Origin: a virus
Length of the DNA stretch: 37,238 nt
Virus record (IMG/VR): IMGVR_UViG_3300031250_000171
Location: 1 to 37,238 of that record
Reading direction: 5' to 3' (one strand)
The notes under the pieces are model-generated. The model did no database searches and was not told the origin of the DNA. It saw nothing but the letters and a program-made list of their open reading frames with translations. The position numbers were made by a program, and so were the translations under genes. Below are positions 20,303-28,371 of this stretch, piece by piece. How positions within the stretch are numbered: position 1 is the stretch's first letter; each line of letters begins with the position of its first letter.

Positions 20303-21931
20303 ATGGCGGCGGCGAAGAAGGACAAGAAGGCCGACTTCCTGAAGGCGATCGGCGAGGTTGCCGCCGATCTCAAGGCCTATATCGAGGCCGCGGTCGATGG
20401 CTTCTCCACCGATGCCGTCGCCTCGGCCGAACGCAGGGCCAAGGCGGGTGACGACTTCGGCTTCTTCGCCCGCACCTACTTCCCCCATTACGTCTCCACG
20501 ACGGCCAGCGTCTTCCACCGCTTCCTGTTCCGCCGCCTGCCCGAAATCGCCGCCGCCGGCGAAGGGGTGCGCGAGGCCATCGCCGCGCCGCGCGGCAACG
20601 CCAAGACCACTTATGGTCAGATCTATCACCTCTGGCTCGATCTGACCGACCGCAAGCACTTCATGTGCCTGATGGCCGATTCCTTCGACCAGGCCGCGGA
20701 AATGCTGGAGGGCATCAAGGCGGAGCTGGAGGTCAACCCGCGCCTCGCAGCCGACTTCCCCGACCGCGTCGGCAAGGGCCGGGCATGGAAGGTGGGGGTG
20801 ATCATCACCAATGGCGGGCACAAGATCCAGGCGTTCGGTTCGGGCAAGCGGCTGCGCGGCGTTCGCCATGGCGCCCGCCGTCCCGACCTGGTGTGGCTCG
20901 ACGACATCGAGAACGACGAAAACGTGCGCAGCCCCGAGCAGCGCGACAAGCTTGAGGCGTGGATCGATAAGGCGGTCGACCCGCTGGGGCCGCCCGACGG
21001 CTCGATGGACATCGTCTATGTCGGCACCATCCTGCATTACGATTCGGTGCTGGCGCGCAAGCTTAAGAACCCGATGTGGAACGCCACCCGGTTCAAGGCG
21101 GTGATCCGATGGCCCGACCGCATGGATCTGTGGGACCGCTTCGAAGAGATCATGCGCAACGACGGCCGCCCCGCCGCCGACGCGTTCTATGCCCAGCACC
21201 TGGCAGAAATGCTGGCCGGCGGCGAAGTGCTGTGGCCGGCGGTGCAGCCGTTCAAGCGGCTGATGGAGATCCGCATCCGCGTCGGCCGGGCGGCCTTCGA
21301 CAGCGAGTACATGAACGATCCCATCAGCGACGCCGACGCCATGTTCGCGCGGGTGACGTTCTGGGTGGACCGGCTGCGCCTGTGGGTCTTCCTCGGCGTC
21401 TGCGATCCCAGCCTGGGCAAGAAGTCGCGGCGCAACGATCCCTCCGCCATCCTGGTGGGTGGTCTCAACCGCGAGACCGGGGTGCTCGACGTGGTCGAGG
21501 CGGCGATCCGCCGCCGCCTGCCCGACAGGATCATTTCCGACATCATCGCCCTGCACCAGGAATACCGCTGCCTGCGCTGGGGCATCGAGAGCGTGCAGTT
21601 TCAGGAATTCTTTCGCACCGAACTGGTGCGGCGCTCGGCCGCCATGGGCTGCCCGGTTCCCGCGGTGCCGCTGTTGAACAGCGACGACAAGGATCTTCGC
21701 ATCGAAAGCGTACAGCCCCACGTCGCCAACGGATTGATCCGCTTCAGCCCCAACCACGCCACGCTGCTGGAGCAGCTGCGCCACTGGCCGCACGCCGATC
21801 ACGACGACGGCCCCGACGCCCTGGAAATGCTGTGGCGCCTGTGCCAGGCCGCAGGGACGTCCGCGAGCGTGCGCACCAGCGGCATCCGGGCTGCGGCCGG
21901 CGGTGGGTACCGCGACTTCGTTGGAGGATAG
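20303..21931 (+). CDS. Large terminase subunit (Mu gp28-like)
   Basis: This 542-residue protein has an N-terminal ATPase with a Walker A-like motif AAPRGNAKTT (residues 94-103) and Walker B LVWLDDIEND (D200/D201). The C-terminal RNase H-like nuclease has D368 (GVCDPSLGKKS) and a terminal acidic cluster DDGPDALEM (501-508). It drives headful packaging and cuts the concatemer or flanking host DNA. The length is normal, and it lies between the small terminase and portal as in Mu. Confidence 0.93.
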   Translation: MAAAKKDKKADFLKAIGEVAADLKAYIEAAVDGFSTDAVASAERRAKAGDDFGFFARTYFPHYVSTTASVFHRFLFRRLPEIAAAGEGVREAIAAPRGNAKTTYGQIYHLWLDLTDRKHFMCLMADSFDQAAEMLEGIKAELEVNPRLAADFPDRVGKGRAWKVGVIITNGGHKIQAFGSGKRLRGVRHGARRPDLVWLDDIENDENVRSPEQRDKLEAWIDKAVDPLGPPDGSMDIVYVGTILHYDSVLARKLKNPMWNATRFKAVIRWPDRMDLWDRFEEIMRNDGRPAADAFYAQHLAEMLAGGEVLWPAVQPFKRLMEIRIRVGRAAFDSEYMNDPISDADAMFARVTFWVDRLRLWVFLGVCDPSLGKKSRRNDPSAILVGGLNRETGVLDVVEAAIRRRLPDRIISDIIALHQEYRCLRWGIESVQFQEFFRTELVRRSAAMGCPVPAVPLLNSDDKDLRIESVQPHVANGLIRFSPNHATLLEQLRHWPHADHDDGPDALEMLWRLCQAAGTSASVRTSGIRAAAGGGYRDFVGG

Positions 21932-21935
21932 GGCC

Positions 21936-23507
21936 GTGAGCGATACCAAGAAAGCCGTGCCGGCGGAGCTGCGCCAGGAGATCGCCGGCGCCGATCGTGA
22001 CGTCTTCCACCTGCTGTTCGCCCACATGATGCGGTCGCAGGATGAAATCCTGCTGACGCGGGGCGGCGGTCGCGGCCTCAAGATCTACGACGAAATCTCG
22101 CGCGACCCGCTGGTCGGCGCCCTGCTGCGCAAGCGATATGCCGCCGTGGTGGCGCGGTCGTGGACGGTGACGCCGGCAAGCTCGGCGCGGATCGACCGCA
22201 AGGCAGCCGATCTGGTCGAACGGGTGCTGAAGGGAGAGTGGGGATTCCGCTACGACCGCATCTGCTGCGAACAGCTCGACGCCACCCTCAAGGGCTATGC
22301 CGTCGGCGAGGTGATGTGGGCGCGGCGTTCCGAGGATTTCCTTGTTCCCGTCGACGTCAAGCCCAAGGATCAGCGCCGCTTCGTCTTCGACGACAAACAA
22401 CAGCTGCGCATGCTGACCTTGCGGGACATGATGCGCGGCGACGAGTTGCCCGCGAAGAAGTTCCTGGTCCATCGCTTCGGCGACAAGACCGGCGATCCCT
22501 ACGGACTCGGCCTGGGCAACACGCTGTTCTGGCCGGCTTACTTCAAGCGCCAGGGCATCACCTTCTGGCTCACCTTCGCCGAGAAGTTCGGCTCGCCGAC
22601 CGTCGTCGGCGAGTATCCCGACGGGATGCTCGATGCCGAACAGGACAAGCTGCTGAACGTGCTGGCCGGGATCGCCCAGCGCTCGGCCCTGGTGGTGCCC
22701 AACGGCACGGTGGTGAAGCTGTTGGAGGGGGTGCGCTCCGGCAACATCAACACCTACGAGGAACTGTGCCGGTACATGGACGAGATGATCACGCTCGCCA
22801 TCCTGGGCGAGACGCTGACCTCGTCGGTCCGCGGCGGCGGCTCGCGCGCCGCCTCCGAGACCCACAACGTCATCCGGGAAGAGCTGGCCGATTCCGACGC
22901 CGACCTTCTGTGCGCCGCTCATACCGAACAGCTGGTGCAATGGATCGTCGCCCTGAACTATCCCGAGGCCCAGCCGCCGGTGCTGTCGCGTCCGCGCATG
23001 GCCCGGGAAGAAGAAGAGGCGGTGCGCGACCAGAAGAAGATCCAGGCGCGCCAGATGGCGCTGGCATATATCACCACCGCCCGCCAGGCCGGGTGGGTGC
23101 CGGCCGACCCGGCGGCCGACATCGACGAGCAGTGGAAGGGTAAATGGGTCTACGTCGGGACACCGAGCGGCCCCGCGGCGCCAGGGGTGGCGGTAACCCC
23201 GCAGACCGAGCAGGCCGACAGCGAATTCGCCGGCGGCGATCGCCACCTCCAGCTGGGCGACACCACGCCGAGGGACGCGGCCGACGACATTGCCGACCAG
23301 TTGGTCCAGGCGGCGGCGCCGGCGATGGCCGACCTGATCGGACGCGTCCGCAGCCTGGTCGGTTCCTGCAGCAGCATCGGCGAGCTGGCGGACGAACTGG
23401 TGCGGCTGTACCCGAAGCTCGATGCCGCCGACCTGGCGCTGGCGCTGTCGCAGGCATTGCAGGTGGCGGAGCTGACCGGGCGGGCCGAGATCGCCGATGT
23501 CCGCTGA
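21936..23507 (+). CDS. Portal protein (DUF935, Mu gp29)
   Basis: This 523-residue DUF935 protein shows IYDEISRDPLVGALLRKRYAAVV, then CCEQLDATLKGYAVGEVMWAR, FLVHRFGDKTGDPYGLGLG, TFAEKFGSPTVVGEYPDG and ITLAILGETLTSSVRGGGSRAASETHNVIREE. The GTG start follows GGAGG. The portal forms the dodecameric entry ring at one capsid vertex. An acidic, Ala-rich tail (about 430-523) follows the conserved core. It overlaps the F-like gene by 11 nt. Confidence 0.92.
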   Translation: MSDTKKAVPAELRQEIAGADRDVFHLLFAHMMRSQDEILLTRGGGRGLKIYDEISRDPLVGALLRKRYAAVVARSWTVTPASSARIDRKAADLVERVLKGEWGFRYDRICCEQLDATLKGYAVGEVMWARRSEDFLVPVDVKPKDQRRFVFDDKQQLRMLTLRDMMRGDELPAKKFLVHRFGDKTGDPYGLGLGNTLFWPAYFKRQGITFWLTFAEKFGSPTVVGEYPDGMLDAEQDKLLNVLAGIAQRSALVVPNGTVVKLLEGVRSGNINTYEELCRYMDEMITLAILGETLTSSVRGGGSRAASETHNVIREELADSDADLLCAAHTEQLVQWIVALNYPEAQPPVLSRPRMAREEEEAVRDQKKIQARQMALAYITTARQAGWVPADPAADIDEQWKGKWVYVGTPSGPAAPGVAVTPQTEQADSEFAGGDRHLQLGDTTPRDAADDIADQLVQAAAPAMADLIGRVRSLVGSCSSIGELADELVRLYPKLDAADLALALSQALQVAELTGRAEIADVR

Positions 23508-24810
23508 CGCCTTCAATCTGCCTTTCGCCGAAGCGATCGCGTATCTCGGGCGCAAGCTGGACGTCCCCACCGCGAGTTGGACCGACATCCGCGAGGCCAT
23601 GCATGCCCGCGCCTTCGTCGTTGCCGGGGCGATCAAGGGCCAGCTGATCGCCGACTTCCACGACGCAATCAACCGGGCCATTGCCGAGGGCCGCACGCTC
23701 GCCGATTTCCGCCGCGACTTCGACGCCATCGTCGCCAGGCACGGCTGGGACTACAACGGGTCGCGCAACTGGCGTTCAGCGGTCATCTACAACACCAACA
23801 TGCGCATGGCGGTGGCCGCCGGCCGGTGGGCGCAGGGCATGCGCCTGGCCGATGGCGGCGGCAAGGTCTACATCCGCTACACCGCCATCCTCGATTCCCG
23901 CACCCGGCCGCTGCACCGACAGTGGCATGGGATCATCCTGCCGGTCGACCACCCCTTCTGGGATACACATTATCCGCCCAACGGGTGGAACTGCCGCTGC
24001 TCGATCCAGTTCCTTACCCATGACGAGCTGGCTCATTACGGCTGGCAGGTGACGGCCGACGCGGACATTCCGGCCGTCCTATGGGAAATGCGTCCGCTCA
24101 AGACCCCCGACGGGGTCGAGATGGTGAACGTGCCTGAGGGCATCGACACCGGCTTCGGCTACAACGTCGGCAAGGCTGCGTGGGGACGCGGCGCCGACCG
24201 CGTGGCGATCGAGCGGCACGGCCCATGGAACGAGCTGACGGTTCCGGCCGGCATCCGCCAGGCGGCGACGCCGCTGCAACCGGTGGCCACCGACATTGTG
24301 CCTGCGCCCCCCGTCGCGCGGATATTGGGCACGCAGGCGCCCGGGATCGGGCACCCCCCGGCGGCAGTGGCGCCGGAAACGGTGGACGCGCTGCGGGCGG
24401 CGCTGCGCCAGGCGCTCGGCGCCGACGAGGCGATCCTGACCGATCCGGCCGGCGAGGCGATCTCGCTCGGCCAGGCCATCGTCGACCACATGATCACGGA
24501 CGCGGCCCGGATCGACGGGCGCGAGAGCTATTTCCCCTTCCTCGCCGACCTGATCACCGCTCCCCAGGAGATCTGGGTGGGCTTCGCCGAAGACGAGGCG
24601 TCAGGGCAGGTGTCGCTGCGCCGGCGCTACGTGAAGTACTTCCTGATCGGCAAGCGCCGGGTGCTCGGCCTGATCGCCGATTCCGACGGCAACCGCTGGT
24701 CGGGGATGACCTTCTTCCGGGGGACGACGGGTGCCCTCAAAAACCTGCGCACCGGCCTTCGGGTCTACCGCGCCGAGGCGGAGGAGGCGACGGATGCTGC
24801 GGTGGAGTGA
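23497..24810 (+). CDS. Mu F-like head morphogenesis protein with PBECR-like nuclease domain
   Basis: Of 437 residues, the first 220 match the Mu F/SPP1 gp7 head family: LADFRRDFDAIVARHGWDYNG, NTNMRMAVAAGRW, YTAILDSRTRPLHRQWHG, PFWDTHYPPNGWNCRC. The C-terminal about 120 residues (LGQAIVDHMI, ITAPQEIWVGFAEDEASGQVSLRRRYVKYFLIGKRRVL, GNRWSGMTFF) fit the phage Barnase-EndoU-ColicinE5/D-RelE-like (PBECR) nuclease group. That group is found fused to phage head proteins and could be delivered into cells with the DNA. Likely nuclease residues are the H of DHMI and the RRRY/R cluster. The fusion is clear by family pattern; activity is untested. Confidence 0.88.
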   Translation: MSADAFNLPFAEAIAYLGRKLDVPTASWTDIREAMHARAFVVAGAIKGQLIADFHDAINRAIAEGRTLADFRRDFDAIVARHGWDYNGSRNWRSAVIYNTNMRMAVAAGRWAQGMRLADGGGKVYIRYTAILDSRTRPLHRQWHGIILPVDHPFWDTHYPPNGWNCRCSIQFLTHDELAHYGWQVTADADIPAVLWEMRPLKTPDGVEMVNVPEGIDTGFGYNVGKAAWGRGADRVAIERHGPWNELTVPAGIRQAATPLQPVATDIVPAPPVARILGTQAPGIGHPPAAVAPETVDALRAALRQALGADEAILTDPAGEAISLGQAIVDHMITDAARIDGRESYFPFLADLITAPQEIWVGFAEDEASGQVSLRRRYVKYFLIGKRRVLGLIADSDGNRWSGMTFFRGTTGALKNLRTGLRVYRAEAEEATDAAVE

Positions 24811-25173
24811 GACCATGGTCCGCGCACCGGCCACGTCGGCCGCCGCCCGGGATCGGGGGTGCGCCCCACCGGACGGCTGCAAAGCGAATCATAGCACGGA
24901 CCCCAAGGTGCCGGGTAGTCCTGCCGGAGGGCCATCGCAAGCGCCGGAAGACCCGTGGGGGTCCCGGTGTGCCCGCCGAACCACTTCGGGGCGCCCAATC
25001 CGCGTTAGACATGCGTTAACGACGATGTTTCGGCCGCCCCCTTGTCTTGGTTGCCGATCGCGGGCAGCATGGGGCCATCCCTCCATCGCGGCACCCGGCG
25101 GAAACCGTTCCGCGCGGACCCCGTTCGGCCAGCCGACGATGATCGCCTCGACCTTCATCAGGCAGGCGATCCC
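24811..25173. other. Gap between head genes with late-promoter element and an ambiguous ORF
   Basis: No recognisable gene lies in these 363 bases, an exception in a tightly packed late region. The gap begins with the palindrome GACCATGGTC (24811-24820). A frame from ATG 24815 (after GGAG) stays open to 25177 and would overlap the protease GTG by 4 nt (120 residues, five cysteines). Its codon use (AGA, TTA, CGA, AGT, CCT) is unlike the neighbours and it matches no family I know. GGACCCC (24899-24905) can pair with GGGGTCC (24958-24965 region). TGCTATGAT on the minus strand (24896-24888) looks like an extended -10. The right part holds late site 2. Confidence 0.45.
25098..25121 (+). promoter_or_regulatory. 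Candidate late promoter/activator site 2
   Basis: GCGGAAACCGTTCCGC (25098-25113) followed by GCGGACCC matches site 1 (16956-16979) at 23 of 24 positions; the mismatch breaks one palindrome pair. It lies 53 bp before the protease GTG. GATGAT (25138-25143) sits at the position of the proposed -10 of site 1. It should drive the protease, scaffold and capsid genes. Confidence 0.6.
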
Positions 25174-26331
25174 GTGACCGCGTCCAAGCCCACCAAGACG
25201 ATCGAGATCTTCCGGCCCGGCACCTTCACCACAAGGGCCGGCGACGAAATCACTTTTTCCGCCGCCGACCTGGTGGCCGTTGCCGGCGCCTACGATCCGG
25301 CGCTGCACCAGGCGCCGTTGGTGGCTGGGCACCCCAAGCACGACGATCCGGCCCAAGGCTGGGTGCAGCGCGTCGAATTCGTTGACGGTCGGCTGGTGGC
25401 CGAGGTCGACCAAGTCAATCCGCAATTCGCCGCCGCCGTCGGGCGGGGCGAATACAAGCGGGTCTCCGCCGCCTTCTATCCGCCGGCCTCGAAAGCCAAC
25501 CCGAAACCGGGCCAGTACTATCTGCGCCACGTCGGCTGCCTGGGCGCCATTCCCCCCGCTGTGTCCGGACTCAAGCCGCTGCAATTTTCCGCCGGCGACA
25601 CCGACTTCGTCGAGTTCGGCCAGGACGACATGCCGCTGGGGCCGGTCTTCCGCCAATTGCGCGACTGGCTGATCGGCAAGTTCGGGCTGGCGGACGCCGA
25701 CCAGGCGCTGCCCGGCTGGATCGTCTCCCAGGCGGAAGACGCCGACCGTGAAGAGACCGAGGACACTGCCGACGGCGCCTGCGGTTCCTGCGGGTCGGCC
25801 TCCTTTTCCAACCACGACCAAGGAGTCGACATGACCACGAAGCCCGATCAGGCCGCGCTCGACAAGCGCGCGGCCGAGTTGGAAGCCCAGGCCCAGGCCT
25901 TCGCAAAGAAGGAGATCGCCTTCGCCGAATTGGAACGCGGCCAACGCCGGAAGGACGACGAGGGTTTCCTCGAAGGGCTTATCGCGAAGGGCCAGTTCCT
26001 GCCGGCACAGAAGGCCAACACGCTCGCCTTCATGGAAAGCGTGGCTGAAACCGACCAGGTCATCGAGTTCGCCGAGGGCGACGGCACGAAGGCGAAGGTT
26101 TCGCTGCGCGACGCCTTCCGGCGCCATCTGTCGGCGATTCCGAAGATGGTGGAGTTCGGGGAGATCGCCCCCGGCGACGGCTCCGGCGCCACCTCGGTCG
26201 AGTTCGCCGCGCCGGCCGGCGCCATCGTCGACCCCGAGCGGCTCCGGCTGCACGGCATGGCGCTCGCCTATCAGCGCCAGCACCCCGACCAGTCCTATAT
26301 CCAGGCCGTCAAGGCCGTAGCCAAGGAGTGA
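25174..26331 (+). CDS. Head maturation protease with scaffold domain (Mu gpI-like)
   Basis: This 385-residue protein starts at GTG 25174 (TASKPTKTIEIFRPGTFTTRAGDEITFS). The N-terminal half is a Mu I-type protease: LVAGHPKHDDPAQGWVQRVEFVDGRLVAEVDQVNPQFAAAVGRGEYKRVSAAFYPP, then YYLRHVGCLGAIPPAVSGL. The H of GHP and the S of RVSAAF are plausible catalytic residues. A Cys-containing acidic linker leads to a helical scaffold part (about 220-385). In Mu, gpI cleaves scaffold and itself during head assembly. Upstream in-frame ATGs would precede the late promoter element and are rejected. A weak AGGCAGG ribosome-binding site is present. Confidence 0.85.
   Translation: MTASKPTKTIEIFRPGTFTTRAGDEITFSAADLVAVAGAYDPALHQAPLVAGHPKHDDPAQGWVQRVEFVDGRLVAEVDQVNPQFAAAVGRGEYKRVSAAFYPPASKANPKPGQYYLRHVGCLGAIPPAVSGLKPLQFSAGDTDFVEFGQDDMPLGPVFRQLRDWLIGKFGLADADQALPGWIVSQAEDADREETEDTADGACGSCGSASFSNHDQGVDMTTKPDQAALDKRAAELEAQAQAFAKKEIAFAELERGQRRKDDEGFLEGLIAKGQFLPAQKANTLAFMESVAETDQVIEFAEGDGTKAKVSLRDAFRRHLSAIPKMVEFGEIAPGDGSGATSVEFAAPAGAIVDPERLRLHGMALAYQRQHPDQSYIQAVKAVAKE
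25831..26331 (+). CDS. Nested in-frame scaffold protein (Mu gpZ-like)
   Basis: An ATG inside the protease gene, in the same frame, has a perfect AAGGAG ribosome-binding site 5 nt upstream (25820-25825). It would give a 166-residue scaffold: MTTKPDQAALDKRAAELEAQ, a coiled coil and a C-terminal helix (LHGMALAYQRQHPDQSYIQAVKAVAKE) likely to bind capsid. Mu and lambda use the same device (I/Z and C/Nu3), with protease and scaffold sharing a C-terminus. Confidence 0.75.
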   Translation: MTTKPDQAALDKRAAELEAQAQAFAKKEIAFAELERGQRRKDDEGFLEGLIAKGQFLPAQKANTLAFMESVAETDQVIEFAEGDGTKAKVSLRDAFRRHLSAIPKMVEFGEIAPGDGSGATSVEFAAPAGAIVDPERLRLHGMALAYQRQHPDQSYIQAVKAVAKE

Positions 26332-26335
26332 CGCC

Positions 26336-26752
26336 GTGAGCAAGACCGGCAACAGCCTTCTCTCCCTCACCGCCGTCGCGGGGGGCGTCATCGCAGCCAA
26401 CCGCTTCGTCGGCTTCGACGACAACCAGGCCAGCGCCCAGGGCCAGAAGGTCAAGGGCGTCGCCGAATACGCTGCCACCGCCGCCGGACAGGCCATCGCG
26501 GTCACCGCCAAGGGAACCGCCGTCGTCGAGTCCGGGGGCGCCTTCGCTGTCGGCGACGCGATCATCTCCGACAGCCAGGGTCGCGCCATCGTCGGCGCGT
26601 CGCTGGCCGTCGCCGCGGGTGCCACGGCGGTGACCAGTTCCGCCGCCAACGGCTCAATCCTCGTCGGCTCGGGTGGACCGGACTTCCTGGTCGGCCATGC
26701 CTTGCAGGCGGCATCCGCCGCCGGCCAATTCGTCGAAATCCTGCTGAAATAA
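26336..26752 (+). CDS. Capsid decoration-like protein (DUF2190 type)
   Basis: This 138-residue protein starts at GTG 26336 after AAGGAG. It is Gly/Ala/Val-rich and beta, with VIAANRFVGFDDNQASAQGQ, KGVAEYAATAAGQAIAVTAKGTAVVESGGAFAVGDAI and a matching terminal strand. This is the pattern of the DUF2190/capsid-cement family found between scaffold and major capsid genes. It should bind the outside of the expanded head. Confidence 0.75.
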   Translation: MSKTGNSLLSLTAVAGGVIAANRFVGFDDNQASAQGQKVKGVAEYAATAAGQAIAVTAKGTAVVESGGAFAVGDAIISDSQGRAIVGASLAVAAGATAVTSSAANGSILVGSGGPDFLVGHALQAASAAGQFVEILLK

Positions 26753-26765
26753 GGGGCCCTCCACC

Positions 26766-27695
26766 ATGACGATGAATTCCGGTCAGGTCAGGGTCATCGA
26801 CCCGATCCTCTCCAATATTGCGCTGGGCTACAAGAACGCCGAATTCATCGGCTTGATCGTCTGCCCGCGCGTCCCGGTGCAGATTTCCGGCGGCCAGGTG
26901 CTCCAGTTCGGCAAGGAAGCCTTCATGGCGCAGAACCTGCGCCGCGCCCCCGGTGCCCGCATGCACCGCATCGACCTCGGCTATCTGGGCGAGAAGTACG
27001 CCCTGGTCCAGGACGGCGTCGAGGGCAAGGTGCCGTTCGAATGGCTGCGCGACGCCTCCATCGTGCCGGGTATCGACCTCGGCACGCGGGCGGTCAACCT
27101 GACCATGCGTGTCCTCACGCTCGGGTTGGAGATCGAGCAGGCCGGGCTGGTCACCAACCCGGGCGCCTACGATTCCAACCACACCGTGGTGTTGTCGGGT
27201 ACCTCGAAGTGGTCGGACTACGTCAACTCCAACCCGGTGGGCGACGTCGACGCAGCCAAGGAAGCCATCCGCTCCTCGGTCGGTATCTACCCCAACCTGC
27301 TGACGCTGGGGCCGAAGGTCTTCAATACCCTGAAGAACCATCCGAAGATCAAGGACCAGTTCAAGTACACCTCCGCCGACAGCATCACCGAAGCAATGCT
27401 CGCCACCTATTTCGGCGTGGCCAAGGTGGTGGTCGGGCGCGCCGTCAGCGCCGATGACCAGGGCACCATGAGCGACGTGTGGGGCAACATGGCGCTGCTG
27501 TCCTATTCGCCCGATCTGCCCTCGGGGATGGAAGAGCCCAGCTTTTCCTTCACGTACACCATGGACGGCAATCCGCACGTCGAGCAGCCCTACGTCGAGC
27601 GCCAGGTGCGCTCGTGGCTCTACCCGACAGTCTACGAACGCGCGCCGGTGATCACCTGTGCCCAGGCCGCCTTCCTGATCCAGAGCCCGGTGTAG
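26766..27695 (+). CDS. Major capsid protein
   Basis: This 309-residue protein follows the decoration gene. Characteristic stretches are VRVIDPILSNIALGYKNAEFIGLIVCPRVPV, FEWLRDASIVPGIDLGTRAVNLTMRVLTLGLE, SKWSDYVNSNPVGDVDAAKEAIR, NLLTLGPKVFNTLKNHPKIKDQFKYTS and a C-terminal beta-rich half. This is the HK97-fold major head protein type of B3-like transposable phages. No N-terminal delta domain is obvious, in keeping with a separate scaffold. Confidence 0.88.
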   Translation: MTMNSGQVRVIDPILSNIALGYKNAEFIGLIVCPRVPVQISGGQVLQFGKEAFMAQNLRRAPGARMHRIDLGYLGEKYALVQDGVEGKVPFEWLRDASIVPGIDLGTRAVNLTMRVLTLGLEIEQAGLVTNPGAYDSNHTVVLSGTSKWSDYVNSNPVGDVDAAKEAIRSSVGIYPNLLTLGPKVFNTLKNHPKIKDQFKYTSADSITEAMLATYFGVAKVVVGRAVSADDQGTMSDVWGNMALLSYSPDLPSGMEEPSFSFTYTMDGNPHVEQPYVERQVRSWLYPTVYERAPVITCAQAAFLIQSPV

Positions 27696-27705
27696 GAGAA
27701 CGACC

Positions 27706-27888
27706 ATGGCCAAAGCGAATCCGACCCTGCCGCGCAAGCCCTACCGGGCGCTCCGGCCGCTCCGCCACGATGGCGACGATATCGCCGTCGGCGCGACGGT
27801 GCAGCTCACCGACGACCAGGCGGTAGAACTGGCCGCGCTGGGCGCCGTCGACCCGAAGCCGGTGCCCGATCCCGCCCCGGCGGCTTGA
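27706..27888 (+). CDS. Small hypothetical head-region protein
   Basis: This 60-residue protein (LPRKPYRALRPLRHDGDDIAVGATVQLTDDQAVELAALGAV) resembles the small SH3-like proteins that follow capsid genes in many phages (DUF7210-like). The tail is Pro/Ala-rich. GGAG lies upstream of the ATG. It ends 12 nt before a perfect hairpin. The role is unknown. Confidence 0.6.
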   Translation: MAKANPTLPRKPYRALRPLRHDGDDIAVGATVQLTDDQAVELAALGAVDPKPVPDPAPAA

Positions 27889-27900
27889 GCGATCAACCAA

Positions 27901-27938
27901 GCCCCCGGGTTCGACGTGACAGCGTCGAACCCGGGGGC
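27901..27938 (+). terminator. Perfect 16-bp hairpin between head and head-completion genes
   Basis: GCCCCCGGGTTCGACG (27901-27916) and CGTCGAACCCGGGGGC (27923-27938) are exact reverse complements with a 6-nt loop (TGACAG). This is a very stable stem 12 nt after one gene and 22 nt before the next. No T-run follows, so it may be a rho-independent-like pause, a processing site or an mRNA stabiliser that raises capsid expression over the tail genes. Confidence 0.55.
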
Positions 27939-27960
27939 ACCTTGTGGGAATTTCTAACTC

Positions 27961-28371
27961 ATGGCTTATGCCCTCCTCCAGGATCTGATCGACCGCTTCG
28001 GCAGCGCCGAGCTGGTGGACCTGACCGGCGGCGACGTGATCGACCAGACCAGGGTCGACGGACGCCTGGCGGACGCCTCGGCCCTGGTGGACGGCTACGC
28101 CAACGCGCGCTATCGGCTGCCGCTCGATCCGGTGCCGGCTTCCATCGTCGGCCTGGTCTGCGACATCGCGCGGTTCATGCTCTACAAGGACGAGGCGCCC
28201 GCGGCCGTCGTTAGCGCCTACACCAACGCCCTGCGAACGCTCCGGGACGTGGCCAGCGGGGCCTTCCGCCTGGAGGCCTCCGGGGTCGAAGACGGCGGTT
28301 CTCCCAACCGGATCGCCGCTATCGTCCCGGCGACGGTGTTCTGGGCTGACGGCCGCGGGGGCTGGTCATGA
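27961..28371 (+). CDS. Head-tail connector protein (DUF1320, Mu gp36)
   Basis: This 136-residue DUF1320 protein shows YALLQDLIDRFGSAELVDLTG, VDGRLADASALVDGYANARYRLPLDPVP, CDIARFMLYKDEAP and AYTNALRTLRDVASGAFRL. Mu gp36 and its relatives form the ring below the portal. The ribosome-binding site is weak (GGGAA), and the hairpin at 27901-27938 lies just upstream. Confidence 0.88.
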   Translation: MAYALLQDLIDRFGSAELVDLTGGDVIDQTRVDGRLADASALVDGYANARYRLPLDPVPASIVGLVCDIARFMLYKDEAPAAVVSAYTNALRTLRDVASGAFRLEASGVEDGGSPNRIAAIVPATVFWADGRGGWS

